A stretch of 64,000 nucleotides of DNA from Flaccisagitta enflata (taxonomy: Eukaryota > Chaetognatha > Sagittoidea > Aphragmophora): assembly GCA_965153355.1 (NCBI GenBank), contig OZ231126.1:44082001-44146000 (forward strand), given 5' to 3'. The notes beneath the pieces were generated by a model. It worked only from the letters and a program-made list of their open reading frames with translations. It made no database searches and was not told where the DNA came from. Made by a program: the position numbers and the translations under genes. Shown here one piece after another: positions 29,686 through 41,483 of the stretch (positions are counted from its first letter, which is position 1; every line of letters starts with the position of its first letter).

Positions 29686-30484
29686 AATGAAAGAGAGACT
29701 GTGCTGCCAGGATGCACAATCATCACCTGAGATTCAAATAAACTTCAATTAACTCAATTCCTCATTTTTGGGAAAAATGTGACAAATCTGAAAAATTATA
29801 AAAAGATTTAAAAAATCAAAGCTCCAAAATTATCGATCGCACAGAATTCTGCTTGGCGTCATCTGAAAGAGGAGAATTAGCCCTTTCTTAGCTATCAATT
29901 TCATGTGTAGTCTCGTTATGGTCCCAAAATGTATCAACTTCCTCAAATGCTTCATAAAACAAAGGCAAATTCGTTTTTCTCTGCAGGACTCAAAAAGACC
30001 GAAGGGACTTCGTCTCTTCGACTTTTTTCCAAATCACTGATCTGATACCGTCCATCATAAAATTTGATACAAATTTGCACATGCGCACTTGTCCTTCCAT
30101 CTACCATCTCATCGGGATACATTTTCCCTCCTCCTTAACTTCTGGGAGGTATATCGATGAATTCCAAAGAAAGACACAGAACCAAAGAAGGAAGACCATT
30201 CAATGTGAAAAAAAAAGAAAGATAAAAACAAAGAAAGAAATAAAGAAAGAACTCCGCTTGCCTTTTCCCTTCTTCTCTTTCTTCTTTTTTCATCTTTGTC
30301 TTTTCTAGCTTTGTGTGTGTGTGTCTGTGTGTAGAGCCTGGAGGTGAGGTCTATTCTCTCATTAGTGAGTCAGGTTGATTTTGGCAAGAAGGTAAGAAAG
30401 GCCCGATGCCGTGATGGAACTGGTCGAGCTCTCCTGCCAACAGAACTTGTAACAAGACAAGAGCGAAGAATTGAGGAAAAGAAA

Positions 30485-30708
<224 letters not shown>

Positions 30709-30991
30709 TAGATAGACAGACAGAGGGGGGAAGAGAAACAGGATCAGAGAGAGAAACAGGGAAACAGACACAGTCAAGAAAAGTAAACAGAGGCAGAAAG
30801 AGAGGGGGGGGGGGAAGTTGGATGGCTGAAAAGAGTCCAAGAAGCGGACACGAAGAACAAAGGAAAAGAATTCTCGCGTTGTGTCAAAGTTTCTTTCAGA
30901 CCCTTTCTTATATCGCCCATGCTTCTCCTCATGTCCATCACCACGGCTTATATAGTCTCCCTTTCTTTATGTTTGAGTGTTTGTCTGTCCT

Positions 30992-31121
<130 letters not shown>

Positions 31122-31283
31122 CTCTGAATCTAAAAAGGATGGATGAGCTCAAACCGAGGCAGTAAGGAAGACATTTTCCATTTGTAGTCAGACAATGAAG
31201 TGAGTTTTTTTTTTTTTGCTGGACTACTTTCTTTCTTTCATTCTCTCCATTCTTCGTCACCTCGCTCATCCACTTCGGTTTAA

Positions 31284-31630
31284 ACAGAGAGATGACGACG
31301 CGAAAGCCGAATCATGCTTGGCCGGATGCGCTATCCGCGTGATTTCTATTGAGGCGAAAAGGATCGACGGACGGATCAACGACAATGCCCTCTTATAGAG
31401 ATGCGATGCAGAACTGATCGATGTAAAAGACCTTGATGGACAGCATGGTTCCGTACAACTTAGTGACGCGAAAGCAGAAACTCGAAGCTAAGGAGCCACC
31501 TTTTCAGGATAATGCGATGCGTCACCCGCGTGAATTTTCAAGTGGCGCAAAGGACTAACGCATGCACGGATCGACGGCCATACCCTGTTATATAGGGGTT
31601 CGATGCAGAACTAATCGGTGTAAAAACCTC
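31284..31630. mobile_element. Two tandem diverged family II (subfamily c-like) copies
   Basis: Segments 31284-31440 and 31459-31630 share GACGCGAAAGC, CCGCGTGA, GGATCGACGG, TTCGATGCAGAACT or CGATGCAGAACT and ATCG-TGTAAAA in the same order. Confidence 0.6.
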
Positions 31631-32420
31631 TTTCAGGGAAAGCAAGTTTGAATGTTGATTGAGGATGTCACAACCCCGGCCTGCTGAAATACTCATTTTG
31701 CATCACTTACAAGTTATCATACGAGTTGGTCCAGACCATCGAGCGCTTTCTCTCTCTATTCTTTCACGGCTAAATAAGTTGATTCTATGTACTTAATGGA
31801 AAAGAGATGGAATGGCGATTATGGGATAAAGTGAAGATCACCGATTCGCCGTTGGTCTCTCTATGGCCAATGGAATGCGCCCTCCCGGCTTACCATATTT
31901 ATATGACTTTTTATTGGCAATTGAGGAAAGAATAAAGACAGCCAGCTTGAGGGAACATTATTTGATCGTGAAATGCCTCCGTGGTGTCATCGCCGTGTAC
32001 ATCTACTATGCAGTGCTACGTATGTACTGATAAAGGATGTCTCTACAGTCTGTAGTCTAGATGAAGGAGGTTAATTAAGAACTCTCATTGCAAAGCTGTT
32101 ACGTTAATAAAACTTCGCGCGATTGTCTTCAATTTCTCAATCACGATGGCATGGCTAGAGTTTTTATTGACAAGGAATAAGCACGAATGACCGACTTTCA
32201 TTTACTGCATATAGCTTTTCCCCGCCGCCTTCTCCACCTTTCATTGACATCTTTCGCGGCTTTTCACTTTTCACTTATCATATGCCAGCTTCCCCGCGCT
32301 GCTGCCTTCCTCCGCCACCACCAGATTGTTCGTAGCTCACTCGGTTCTCGTTAGCACTTTGAGGGCTGATAAGATATGGATTATGACCGATGACAAAGTA
32401 TTGATTGGCGTGACGTATTC

Positions 32421-33031
32421 CTTTTTTTTTTTTTTTTTTGCAGCGGCCGCGAGGGGGACGAAGTTCTGTAGAACACAGGGGGACTTTTGTTCATAATTCC
32501 CTTCCTCCATTTGTCTGTTTGTCCACCCCAGACCTTTTCAAGCCTGCAATCTGCCCTCTCAGGCATGACATCTGCCCTCTCAGCCCTGAAATCTGCCCTG
32601 TCAGGCCTGAAATCTGTTTTCTCAGGCCTGAAATCTGGCCTCTCAGGCCTGAAATCTGCCCTCTTAGGCCTTGAATCTGCCCTCTCAAGCTGGAAATCTA
32701 CGCTCTCAGGCCTGAAATCTGTCCTCTTTGGCCTTAAATCTGCTCTCACAGATTCAAGGCCTAAGAGAGCAGATTTCAGTCCTGAGAGGGTAGATTTCAG
32801 GCCTGAGAGGGCAGATTTCAGGCCTGAGTGGGCCTGGGGGTAATGAACTGACAGACAGTCAGATGGACTGACGGATGGATGGACGGATGGACGGAATGAC
32901 AAACAAAAGTCCCCTTGAGTTCTACAGGACTTCATTCCCTACGGGGCCGCTGCCCTGCTTCCTCTCACTCACAATTCATGCAAAGCAGGGCAACGGGTAT
33001 CGCTGACCACATATTGCCCCTGGGCGACCTG
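32421..33031. mobile_element. Family I element with CTCAGGCCTGAAATCTGCC units
   Basis: Poly-T (18) then GCAGCGGCCGC, TTCTGTAGAACACAGGGGGA, then 21 bp units (CTCAGGCCTGAAATCTGCC) that flip orientation near 32755. Right arm ACAAACAAAAGTCCCC, GTTCTACAGGACTTCATTCC, GGGGCCGCTGCCC, then outer end CAACGGGTATCGCTGACCAC, TTGCCCCTGGGCGAC. Open frames on both strands are products of the 21 bp period. Confidence 0.8.
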
Positions 33032-33379
33032 TCTTTTTTTAGCAGCGGCCACAAGCAAGAAGGGGATGAAATCCTGTAGAGGACACTGGTACTTTGGTTC
33101 ATTTGTATGTGTCTGTGAATCTTATTTCTTTTCATTCTTATATATACCCCCCCTACTATCAGCTCTCTCGAGCCTAAAGTCAGCAACCATAGACCTCAAA
33201 TGAAATCTTACCGGTCTTGAATTACTCTGATCAGTTTTCAAATCAGCTCTCTCAGACCTCATACCAGCCCACTCAATTCAGCATCACCACAGCCTCAAAA
33301 AATGAAAAACCATCATGTTTTTTTTTTTTCATACACAATCCCAATTATATGGGGCAGGGCAGCGGGTACCGCTGACCAC
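33032..33379. mobile_element. Decayed family I element, left part, split by a hAT-like insertion
   Basis: Begins AGCAGCGGCCACAAG and CCTGTAGAGGACACTGG, decayed AGCCTAAAGTCAGC units, then CAGGGCAGCGGGTACCGCTGACCAC. It resumes at 34026 (CTGACCACGTATTGCCC). Confidence 0.65.
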
Positions 33380-34025
33380 TAGCCTGTACCTAAATGACAA
33401 AAAGCAATAAAATTAACATTCTACGAGCAGATCATGTAGTGGGACTGTCTCAGGCTTCTATTGAAATCAATATTGTCTTTGAAATTCCACTTTTAGGTAG
33501 CCGCGCCTTACCTTCTATTATCCTTACCCCTATAGGAAATCCAAAATTTCAAAATACTCAAATTCCAATTCTGTTTACAGTTTTGGAATCTGCGGAAAAA
33601 AACTGACAATTGAAAGTGTTTTCCTTTTTTTTATATTCCAACTAAAAGGTGGTCAAAAATGCTGTCAAATATCGTGAAACAAACCTTTCCTTTTGATTTC
33701 TTTATAAAATTGCTGAACTTACCTTTTTTAAGAATCTTTAGCTTGGATTTTGATAATGATCCCAAAGGAATTTTGAAAATAGAATAACACTTTCAACAGA
33801 CAATTTTTCATGCAGATTTCAAATCTGCTGTCAAAAGTTTGATTTGAGCAATTTGAAATTTTTGGTTTTCTATTGATCCATGGAAAGTTCAAGGTAAGGC
33901 GCGGCAACCAAGAGGTTAACTTTTAAAGCTGAAAATGGTGACAATAGAAGCCCAAGACAGCTCCACAACATGAACTGCTCGTAGAATTTTGATTTTTTTG
34001 GATTTTGTCATTTCAGCACAGGCTA
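33380..34025. mobile_element. hAT-like non-autonomous foldback element with 8 bp target duplication
   Basis: 646 bp bounded by TAGCCTGTAC... and ...GCACAGGCTA. The two ends are inverted copies for about 250 bp each: CTACGAGCAG, TCTATTG and GCCGCGCCTTACCTT appear in the left arm and in the reverse complement of the right arm in the same order. Flanks are CTGACCAC at 33372-33379 and again at 34026-34033, an exact 8 bp duplication. TA-G starts and 8 bp duplications are typical of hAT elements. No transposase inside. Confidence 0.88.
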
Positions 34026-34289
34026 CTGACCACGTATTGCCCTTGCCCTTGGATAACTGGCTACTGTTAACCAACTTGTAAAGTTAAGTACTGTAGAAAA
34101 TTCATTGGGGCTCTTACGTCAAAAAGTTTTTCTTCGTCGGGGAAATAAAGGGAGAGAAATGAAGCGAGTCTTTGTTTCTCTTTTGTTTCTTTTTTCCTTT
34201 TTTTTTTCTTTTTTTTTTTTTGCATGGTACCACAGTTCGAGACTTCGCTTCTTGTTTGTTTTGAAAGATTTCCACGTTTTTTTAGAAAA

Positions 34290-34292
<3 letters not shown>

Positions 34293-34353
<61 letters not shown>
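34293..34353 (+). repeat. (CT)n microsatellite
   Basis: Pure CT run. Confidence 0.97.
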
Positions 34354-34356
<3 letters not shown>

Positions 34357-34359
34357 CCC

Positions 34360-35330
34360 TTGCAGAATGGCCTTCTTTGGTTTATTTATGGTCTTCTGAA
34401 ATTCTTTATGCTATAAAAAGGGAGAAAGTAAGTGGTGTTGGTTTCTTTTTTTGCATTTCAGACGAAAATAAGTACCTGTAGGCTGTACCTTTGAATGAAG
34501 AGACGGTCTCTCTCGTTCTCCCTCCTTGTATTTGTTTTTGTCTGCGCCTCTTGTGTTTGGGTGGGATCAATTCTGTACGCGTGTCTGTGTTTAAAACCGG
34601 CGCACGCACGATTTTCCAACGTGCGCGTTACTGACCCTCGCATGGACATAACAGTCAAATGCGACCTGTCTGCTATACCACGACGAATGCGATCTGTCTG
34701 CCATGCCACGTCGAAGGCTCGAGCTATCGAGGACACCTTGACCGAATCTGTTTAATTCCGGCTGTTAATGAAAACTCTTGAGTTCCAACCTAGAGCTTCC
34801 ATTTCTCATCAATTGACTAATTGTTGGGCGTAAATTGGAACTGCGAAAATATTAGTCGTTCCGCTAGAACTGCGTTGTTAACTAATCAATGATAATAGAA
34901 ATGCCAGGTATATAAAGGACACAGAGTTTTAATCGAAATAGGTTGCATGTCATTCGAGTAGCAAGCTCCTATTCAGTTATCCCTGTTTGTGTGTATATAT
35001 TCCCTCGGGAAAAACCTACGTTTTCAATTGAGGAACATTTTTTAATGTCTTTTTTTTTTTTTTTTTTTTTTTTGATTCTCGAGGCTTTGACTTTACATGG
35101 ATTGATAGCTCGCTAGCGGATATAGGAATGACATTTTGGTGAATTTGTCACCATAGCCAACATAGCTGTCCTGATAGGGTAATAGACGGACACCTCATAT
35201 ACCCTTTGCTCATATTTTGCTACCCATGGAGAGAAAGATAGGGCATCCGCGAGGGAAGGTAGCTGTTTTTAATAGTCTTCTTCATACTGACACGACACGG
35301 CCGATTGAACCTAATTAAGTCTATTTATCA
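34360..35330. other. Gene-free end of intron 1
   Basis: An 86-codon frame at 34495-34755 (+) starts with a hydrophobic stretch but has no neighbours or family match. A T23 homopolymer lies near 35051-35073. Confidence 0.35.
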
Positions 35331-35381
35331 ATGATTCTGATCTCATTCTCATTCTTTTCTCAATCCCGTCATTCCACGCAG

Positions 35382-35498
35382 AACAAACTTTGTGATATCA
35401 CACTCGTGTGCGGTGGTTCCTCTCAAATGGTATGTCTTCCAGCACACAAACTCGTCCTTTCGGCTACCAGTCCATTCTTCAGGTCTTTGTTAAACAAG
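35382..35498 (+). CDS. BTB gene coding exon 2 (residues 36-74), BTB core strands and helix
   Basis: 117 nt, phase 0 at both ends, acceptor ...CCACGCAG and donor GTGAGT. It encodes the BTB signature: KLCDITLVCGG (first beta strands, with the conserved Asp40), then PAHKLVLSATSPFF (residues 55-68, with the conserved His-Lys pair and the Ser-x-x-F-F helix start). This is the strongest family evidence in the window. The exon continues exon 1 across a 10.8 kb intron. BTB domains mediate homo- or heterodimerisation, and some recruit Cullin3 or co-repressors; which applies here cannot be read from the sequence. Confidence 0.92.
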
Positions 35499-35813
35499 GT
35501 GAGTCATTCATTTCTCTTCTCTTTATCTCTCGTCCTCTTTTTCTCCCTTTTTTTCTCTCTTTGAACTTTCACTTTTTTTTCGTCGCTTTTTTTTCTTTCA
35601 ATCTTCTAATTGCCGATGTTTTTTTTTACTCTTCTTCTGCTTCTTCAATGAATTCAAGCGAAAAAGATTGGATGATTTGGATGAGTTGATTAGTCTACAT
35701 CCGTTCTCTTTAAAAATGTTAGCTTATAAATTCGGAAATATGTTTTAAGGATTGGTCTGTAAAAGTGAAAATGAACTCAGCTTCCATATATGAAGTTGCC
35801 CCTAACGACCTTT

Positions 35814-36267
35814 TTCTCCTTTTTGGGCAGCGGCCCCGAAGGGCTCGATGACCTATACTTTCACATGTACAGAAATTTCTCCTCCTTCTTCCCCCTCCCC
35901 CCACGAGGCCCAAAATTTGAATCTTTAGACCCAAATCCCAACCTCGAGGCTCAAATCCTAGCCTTGAGGCCTAAATTCCAACCTTGAGGCCCTTTCCCAG
36001 CCTCGAGGCTAAAATCCCAATTTGGGCCTTGAGACTGGGATTTGGGCTTCCAGGTTAGAATTTGGGCCTTGAGGTTGGGATTTGGGTCTCAGGACTGGGT
36101 CTGGGATTTAGGGAGTACAAAGAAAGAGCAGGAGGAGGAGGAGAAATTTCTGCATATGTGAAAGCATAGGTCATCAATGCCTTTGGGGCTGCTGCCCCAA
36201 TCCCTCCTTCAACCTACCTAGGCAGGGCGCGGGTACCGCTGACCATCTAACGCTTTTGCGACTATTC
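35814..36267. mobile_element. Family I foldback element, copy c, abutting exon 3
   Basis: Left end TTTTTGGGCAGCGGCCCCGA, array units (GCCCAAATCCCA + CCTCGAG) inverting near 36015, right end GGCTGCTGCCCC, GGGTACCGCTGACCATCTAA, CGCTTTTGCGACTATT. The right 37 bp match the outer end of copy b. Located inside intron 2. Confidence 0.82.
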
Positions 36268-36281
36268 TCTTTCCAATTCAG

Positions 36282-36338
36282 AGCCATCTTCAGGGAAACA
36301 CTTGCGTTCTTGCAGGCGTCACCGGAACCGCAATGAAG
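36282..36338 (+). CDS. BTB gene coding exon 3 (residues 75-93)
   Basis: A 57 nt micro-exon, phase 0 at both ends, acceptor CCAATTCAG and donor GTAAAA. It encodes SHLQGNTCVLAGVTGTAMK, which fills the BTB segment between the FFRSLLNK helix and the LLDFMY helix, where family members usually read (hydrophobic)-x-L-x-x-V-x-x-x-x-(hydrophobic)-K. The other two frames give no BTB-like peptide. A family I element ends about 14 bp upstream of the exon and seems to contribute the branch point. Confidence 0.85.
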
Positions 36339-36502
36339 GTAAAATCAAAACCAAGTGATTGGATGAATGTTTTTATTGAATCAACGATCGCAATTGATCG
36401 ATTACTGGACAAACTGAATGGAAAGATGGATAAATCTGTCTGAATGCGCTGGGTTTAAAACGTGACTCAGAAGGCCAACGATGCATCCTCCATGAATGAA
36501 CT

Positions 36503-36745
36503 TTTTAGTTGTGGACACGCAACCCTATAAGAGGCTTCGTCCGACCGTCCGTTGGTCCGTCACGCTCGAGTCTGTCACACACGAGTCGGAAACGCGAAAA
36601 ACGCGCATTTATGATGCTGCAGTTGGTATTGAGTGTGTGCGAGTGTGAAGGAGAGGGGGTTGGGGCAGGGGTTGGGATGAGGCTGGGGGTTGGATGCCTC
36701 TGCCCACCCGTCCGCAACGATATTTTGACCCCACGTCATTTGTTT
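36503..36745 (+). mobile_element. Family II element, subfamily a
   Basis: Head TTTTTAGTTGTGGACACGCA with ACCCTATAAGAGGCTTCGTC, CCGTCCGTTGGTCCGTCACG, right end CTGCCCACCCGTCCGCAACG. Both stem arms changed together (GTTGTG/CGCAAC against GTCGCG/CGCGAC). Confidence 0.8.
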
Positions 36746-36762
36746 ATATGAATCAACGCTTC

Positions 36763-36873
36763 TGAATGAATGAATGAATGAATGAATGAATGAATGAATT
36801 AATGAATGAATGAATGAATGAATGAATGAATGAATGAATGAATGAATGAATGAATGAATGAATGAATAAATGA
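36763..36873 (+). repeat. (GAAT)n microsatellite
   Basis: About 27 units with two single-base changes, directly following a family II copy. Confidence 0.97.
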
Positions 36874-37014
36874 AAGACAAAATGAAAGATCAAATGATCA
36901 AATGAATGAATAAAAACAAATCGGATTTTGTGATTTTAAGTTTGCTCGACCAACAGACAGACCGACAGACTAGCAGGCAGCCAGTTTTAGAGATGCGAAG
37001 ACTCATCTAACAAG

Positions 37015-37178
37015 TAAAGGCCGGATACACGGCCAATACCAGTCGCGGACGGGTGGGCAGGGGCGGAAATGCGTGTTTTCACACTTTCCAACTCGATCAC
37101 CACGGACCGACCAACCAACCAACCGACCAACCAACGGACGGACAAAGCCTCTTATAGAGTCGCTTGTCCGCGACTAAA
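37015..37178 (-). mobile_element. Family II element, subfamily a
   Basis: Plus strand: AGTCGCGGACGGGTGGGCAG at one end, CCGACCAACCAACGGACGG, AAAGCCTCTTATAGAGTCGC, TTGTCCGCGACTAAAAAG at the other. Confidence 0.85.
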
Positions 37179-37421
37179 AAGAACAGGTGCAGGATGAAAG
37201 CATGGGAAGAAGAAGATAAATATAAAGACGGACGAATATGCAGATATCAACTGTTTTCCCGACCGTCATTATGATATAATTCAAATGGCATGATGGTCTC
37301 TATAAATTGATTCAGCTTGTACCTAGAAGCACTGTTCAATAGTCCATTCGGTGTGCAGGTAGTGGCCCTGTACCTTATTATCTAATTCTAAATTGTTTTT
37401 TTCTCTTTTTTCCATTTTTAG

Positions 37422-37511
37422 GTCCTTCTTGACTTTATGTATGGTGGCGCAGTGCTAGAGGTCAATCCTAGAAACGTCAAAGAAGTCCACGCCACCGCCC
37501 TTCTTTTGCAG
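37422..37511 (+). CDS. BTB gene coding exon 4 (residues 94-123)
   Basis: 90 nt, phase 0, acceptor TTTTTAG and donor GTAGTT. It encodes VLLDFMYGGAVLEV (residues 94-107), the classic BTB 'LLDFMY-x-G-x-(V/L)' motif, then NPRNVKEVHATALLLQ, the helix that packs under it. In most arthropod BTB proteins the motif reads DFMYRGEV; here it is DFMYGGAV, so the usual Arg and Glu are missing. It is separated from exon 5 by the shortest intron of the gene (191 bp). Confidence 0.92.
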
Positions 37512-37702
37512 GTAGTTCTTCACGCCGTACGTTTTTTTTATTTAGATTCTGTATGAGTTGATCTGATACGGTTTTGTCACAGTTACCTGACCAAAACCCG
37601 TTTGAAGTACCACTCCTAATCTGTGACACAAAATAGTCGCACGGTTATGTTTTTAGAATGTTGGAGTCACTCGGTCACCCTGTCACCCTATTTTTACCAC
37701 AG

Positions 37703-38348
37703 CTCACGACGGCAGTTCAGATATGCGAGCATCTCTATTCGAAGATGGCGGTGGTGAACATGCCTTTAACTTCCCCTACTTCCCCGTCACGCCCTCATTC
37801 ACGTGGCGGTGGTGGAGGCGGAGGTGGTGCTTCGGGAGGTGGCGGCAACGGAGGAGGCGGAGGAGGTAGTGGCGGCGGTGGAGGCGGAGGCGTCGGCCCC
37901 GATTCCGGAAACGGCGGCGGCGGCGGACGTGTTTCGTCATCGGCGTCGAGAATCGTGTCTTTCCCACCAAATTCTCAGCTCAACGCCGCCATTGACGCCG
38001 CGGCGGCGGCTGCAGCAGCCGCCGCTGCGGCAGCGGCGGCGTCGCCTAAATCTTCAGGGCGGAAAGGAACGCCGCCGAGATCCATCAACTCGGCGTTGAC
38101 GAACAGTTTACATCCTCCGACAAATTCAACCTCATCGCATTCCCCCAGTCAGCAACATCAGCAACTACATCATCAACAATCGCAACAACATCAACAGCAA
38201 CAACCACAACAACAACAACCACAACAACAACAACATCAACATCATCATCATCATCACCGCAAATCTCCGCATCCTAGATCGAGAACTTCCTCCATAGACT
38301 CCCAAAGCCTTTTGGCAATCACATTCCCTCACCAACCTTCGTCTAATG
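37703..38348 (+). CDS. BTB gene coding exon 5 (residues 124-339), end of BTB plus Gly, Ala and Gln/His tracts
   Basis: 646 nt, enters phase 0 and leaves phase 1. The first residues LTTAVQICEHLYSKM (124-138) complete the last BTB helix. Then come a Ser/Pro linker, a Gly-rich stretch (about 158-198, with Ala, Ser, Asn and Asp interruptions), a run of 15 alanines (222-236), a Ser/Pro/Lys segment, and a Gln/His-rich segment (about 273-320) ending in a run of His followed by RKSPHPRSR. The Ala run uses mixed GCN codons and the Gly run mixed GGN codons, so both look old rather than freshly slipped. The last codon is split (G|AT, Asp339). The frame is also open upstream of the acceptor, but exon 4 continuity decides the boundary. 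Confidence 0.88.
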
Positions 38349-38634
38349 GTGAGATTTTTTTCACGCGTGCCGTTCTGTTCAGTCTATCTGTCTGTCCCTT
38401 CCTCACGGGCCACGGCTCACACTTACTGTACAGACACAGTTGCCCGATTCCCCCTGAGGAGGGTATGGGTCAAGTACGATGACCAGTGCCCTCCACCCAG
38501 TTATCTGAGCTCCAGCCCATATCGGGGATGTTATCGGGCCTAATTTAATTCGTCATTGGGGCGCTTTTTGAAAAAAAATTCAGATTATGGGTTGGTTTGA
38601 TTTTTTGTCAGCCCCTTCATGATTTCCTTTCATT

Positions 38635-39030
38635 TGATACCACGCGAATAAAAAAAAAAGACGCACTTTTCCATAAAAATTCAGAGAATCTAAAGAAAAT
38701 CTTAGACTATTTTGAAGCACTTTGAAAATACTTTCATTTAGCGCCAATCTGGTATTAATATCTTTTTTCGTTTATAAATGGCATTAGTTTGAATAAAAAT
38801 GTTGCCTGTTTCAGTTTTGAAATCACTATGTAAAATGTGTATTTTAACAGAATAGCGCTTCTCTTTGCAAAGCTCTACCTCATAAACCGTTTGAGATTCA
38901 GACCTGGGGTTGGTCTAGAATGAAAGATTTTTTAAAAATCTAACTAAAAATAGTTAAGATTTTTTTTTATCTGTTTTATTCATGAGTAAAGGGGTGCGTC
39001 TTTTTTCTTTTTATTCGCGTGGTAGGTCCA
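38635..39030. mobile_element. Foldback repeat with CACGCGAATAAAAA ends, copy 1
   Basis: ACCACGCGAATAAAAAAAAA, GACGCAC at 38639-38665 is inverted at 38994-39027 (GTGCGTCTTTTTTC, TTTTATTCGCGTGGT). The core 38690-38960 is a diverged direct copy of 39709-39960. Lies in intron 5. Confidence 0.75.
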
Positions 39031-39265
39031 ACCATATTAGTTTCAAATAGAAGTAAATTTTTGCTGATGTTTGCATGTCATTGCATTGCAAGTTGGTCAC
39101 TTGGGACATGGAAAAGTTGTGTTAAAATTCTCTCGCGACATGCATCATGAGATAAGTTTCTATATTCTGTCCAGTGGACACCCCTTTCATGCACAAAATT
39201 TTGCTGAGCGTAGTATCGTAAATACATTGTCTTTACTGGGTTTCGAATATATTTCATGATTTCAG

Positions 39266-39443
39266 ATGTTTCCGACGCGAAAAGCTTGAATCCCGAGGAA
39301 GCGTCGACGGCAATCTCCTCCGTCTCCACTTCCTCTTCATTATCCTCCTCCACCTCCTCCTCCTCAGCCACAGCCGCCTTGAATACGGTCTCAGATTCAT
39401 CAGCGCAACCCGCAGTCTCAATTTTCGACGCGCACCCTGATAA
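39266..39443 (+). CDS. BTB gene coding exon 6 (residues 339-398), Ser/Thr-rich
   Basis: 178 nt, enters phase 1 and leaves phase 2, acceptor TGATTTCAG, donor GTAAGA. Starts DVSDAKSLNPEEASTAISS, followed by a Ser-rich stretch (about 20 Ser in 40 residues) and then AVSIFDAHPDN across the junction. No known domain; it looks disordered. A long TG microsatellite begins 7 bp after the exon. Reading into the intron gives an immediate TAA, so intron retention would truncate the protein at residue 398. Confidence 0.78.
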
Positions 39444-39446
39444 GTA

Positions 39447-39629
<183 letters not shown>

Positions 39630-39649
39630 TTAAGCGTGCCTACTACTCG

Positions 39650-40155
<506 letters not shown>

Positions 40156-40215
40156 CATATTATTTGCTCATATTTGTGCTTTTTCATGAATTCATATGCC
40201 TCTTTGCTTTTGCAG

Positions 40216-40338
40216 CGTTGCGTCGACGGTGGCGAGTTTGGCGTCTTCTGTGGCGGAGACGGCGCTCGCGACTCTCTTGGCTTCCGCAGCCGCAACCTCA
40301 ACCAAAGTTCCTGACTCAGTCGATACCATCACTACCAG
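40216..40338 (+). CDS. BTB gene coding exon 7 (residues 398-439), Ala-rich helix-like
   Basis: 123 nt, enters phase 2 and leaves phase 2, acceptor TTTTGCAG, donor GTAACA. Encodes NVASTVASLASSVAETALAT, then LLASAAATSTKVPDSVDTIT. The regular Ala/Val/Leu spacing could form an amphipathic helix, but no named domain is recognised. An AAC/GAC trinucleotide repeat starts within about 15 bp of the donor. Confidence 0.75.
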
Positions 40339-40352
40339 GTAACAGGACAAAA

Positions 40353-40356
40353 ACGA

Positions 40357-40387
<31 letters not shown>

Positions 40388-40393
40388 AGCAGC

Positions 40394-40492
<99 letters not shown>

Positions 40493-40500
40493 AACAACAA
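40353..40500 (+). repeat. (AAC)n/(GAC)n trinucleotide repeat
   Basis: ACGACA units, then AAC, then GAC, then AAC. Starts about 15 bp after the exon 7 donor. Codes only homopolymer peptides in all frames. Confidence 0.96.
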
Positions 40501-40652
40501 TCACAACGTAAACGGTCACCACAAGTTAAAAGCAACCACATCGTAAACGGAGATTGACAGCAAAATACCAATACCACAAGCAATCGAAGAGATTTCCGAT
40601 ATCTATCATATATCGATTACAAGCCTCGCTAAGCACCTTTTCCACACATTAT

Positions 40653-40706
<54 letters not shown>
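40653..40706 (+). repeat. (CT)n microsatellite
   Basis: CT run in intron 7. Confidence 0.97.
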
Positions 40707-40709
<3 letters not shown>

Positions 40710-40862
40710 CTGGCTACTGGTCACTTTCCTTTACCGATTCCTCATATCTCTTCACCTTTCCCCTTTTCCGTGTTTCCCTCCTCCTCTTAACCTCATCCTC
40801 ATCCTCCCCACTCCCCACTTCCCGTTCCACCTTCTCTTTAATTTCTCCCCCTCAAACAACAG

Positions 40863-41083
40863 CGCCGCCGCCACGTCTCTCCTGGAGGGGGCGGGAAGTG
40901 AAATGAGTGGCATTATCATGACGACGGTGGAGGGCGGTATGAATGGACCAATTGGGGACGGGGATTCGGATGAAATCGGACCAATCACGACGACGGAAGA
41001 AGGGGGACTGGGCGTCGTCGTGTTCCCTCGTAACGGCGGCTACGAAGCCGATGATAACGACGACAACGAGGACGCTCAAACAG
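40863..41083 (+). CDS. BTB gene coding exon 8 (residues 439-513), acidic/Gly-rich
   Basis: 221 nt, enters phase 2 and leaves phase 1, acceptor CAAACAACAG and donor GTAAGG. Encodes AAATSLLEGAGSEMSGIIM, then Gly/Asp/Glu-rich sequence ending EADDNDDNEDAQTG. The acidic tail is of the kind found in activation or interaction regions, but this is only composition. The polypyrimidine tract upstream is long and C-rich. It is followed by the 8.8 kb intron. Confidence 0.78.
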
Positions 41084-41234
41084 GTAAGGTTTTTACTAGA
41101 GCCCACTCTATTTATATTACGATTGTATTACGATTGCATGTTGATTGCTTGGAAAACATGATACGTCCATTGACTTCTTTTCTGTCTGCTACTTCCGCCT
41201 CTGCATGGATGTAGCCATGTAGGGAAGCAAAATG

Positions 41235-41438
41235 TTTTAAGGGGTTAGGGACTTGGGCCTCAAGACTGGGATTTGGGCCTCGAGGCTGGGATATGAGCCT
41301 TGAGGCTGAGATATGGGTCTGGAGGTTGGGGGATGGGGGTACGAAGGAGGAGAATAAGGAGACGGAGAAGGCGGAGAAAATTCCCCATTTGTGTGAAAGC
41401 ATAGGTCATCAACCCCTTTGGGGCCGCTGCCCAAAAAC
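41235..41438. mobile_element. Family I element, copy d, left-truncated
   Basis: Only inverted-half units (GATTTGGGCCTCGAGGCTGG) and the right end (TTTGTGTGAAAGCATAGGTC, GGGGCCGCTGCCCAAAAA) remain. Confidence 0.8.
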
Positions 41439-41483
41439 GAGTGTTTTAGATGCTTCATATGTATGTGTGTGTGGGAGGGGGGC

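Noticed and set aside
32381-32935. Open frames on both strands with LSGLKSAL or GLRGQISGL repeats
   Set aside because: Produced by the 21 bp period of a family I array (a multiple of three), open on both strands.
34495-34755. 86-codon frame with a hydrophobic start, possible signal peptide
   Set aside because: Weak start context, no family match, lies in intron 1, and the opposite strand is equally open.
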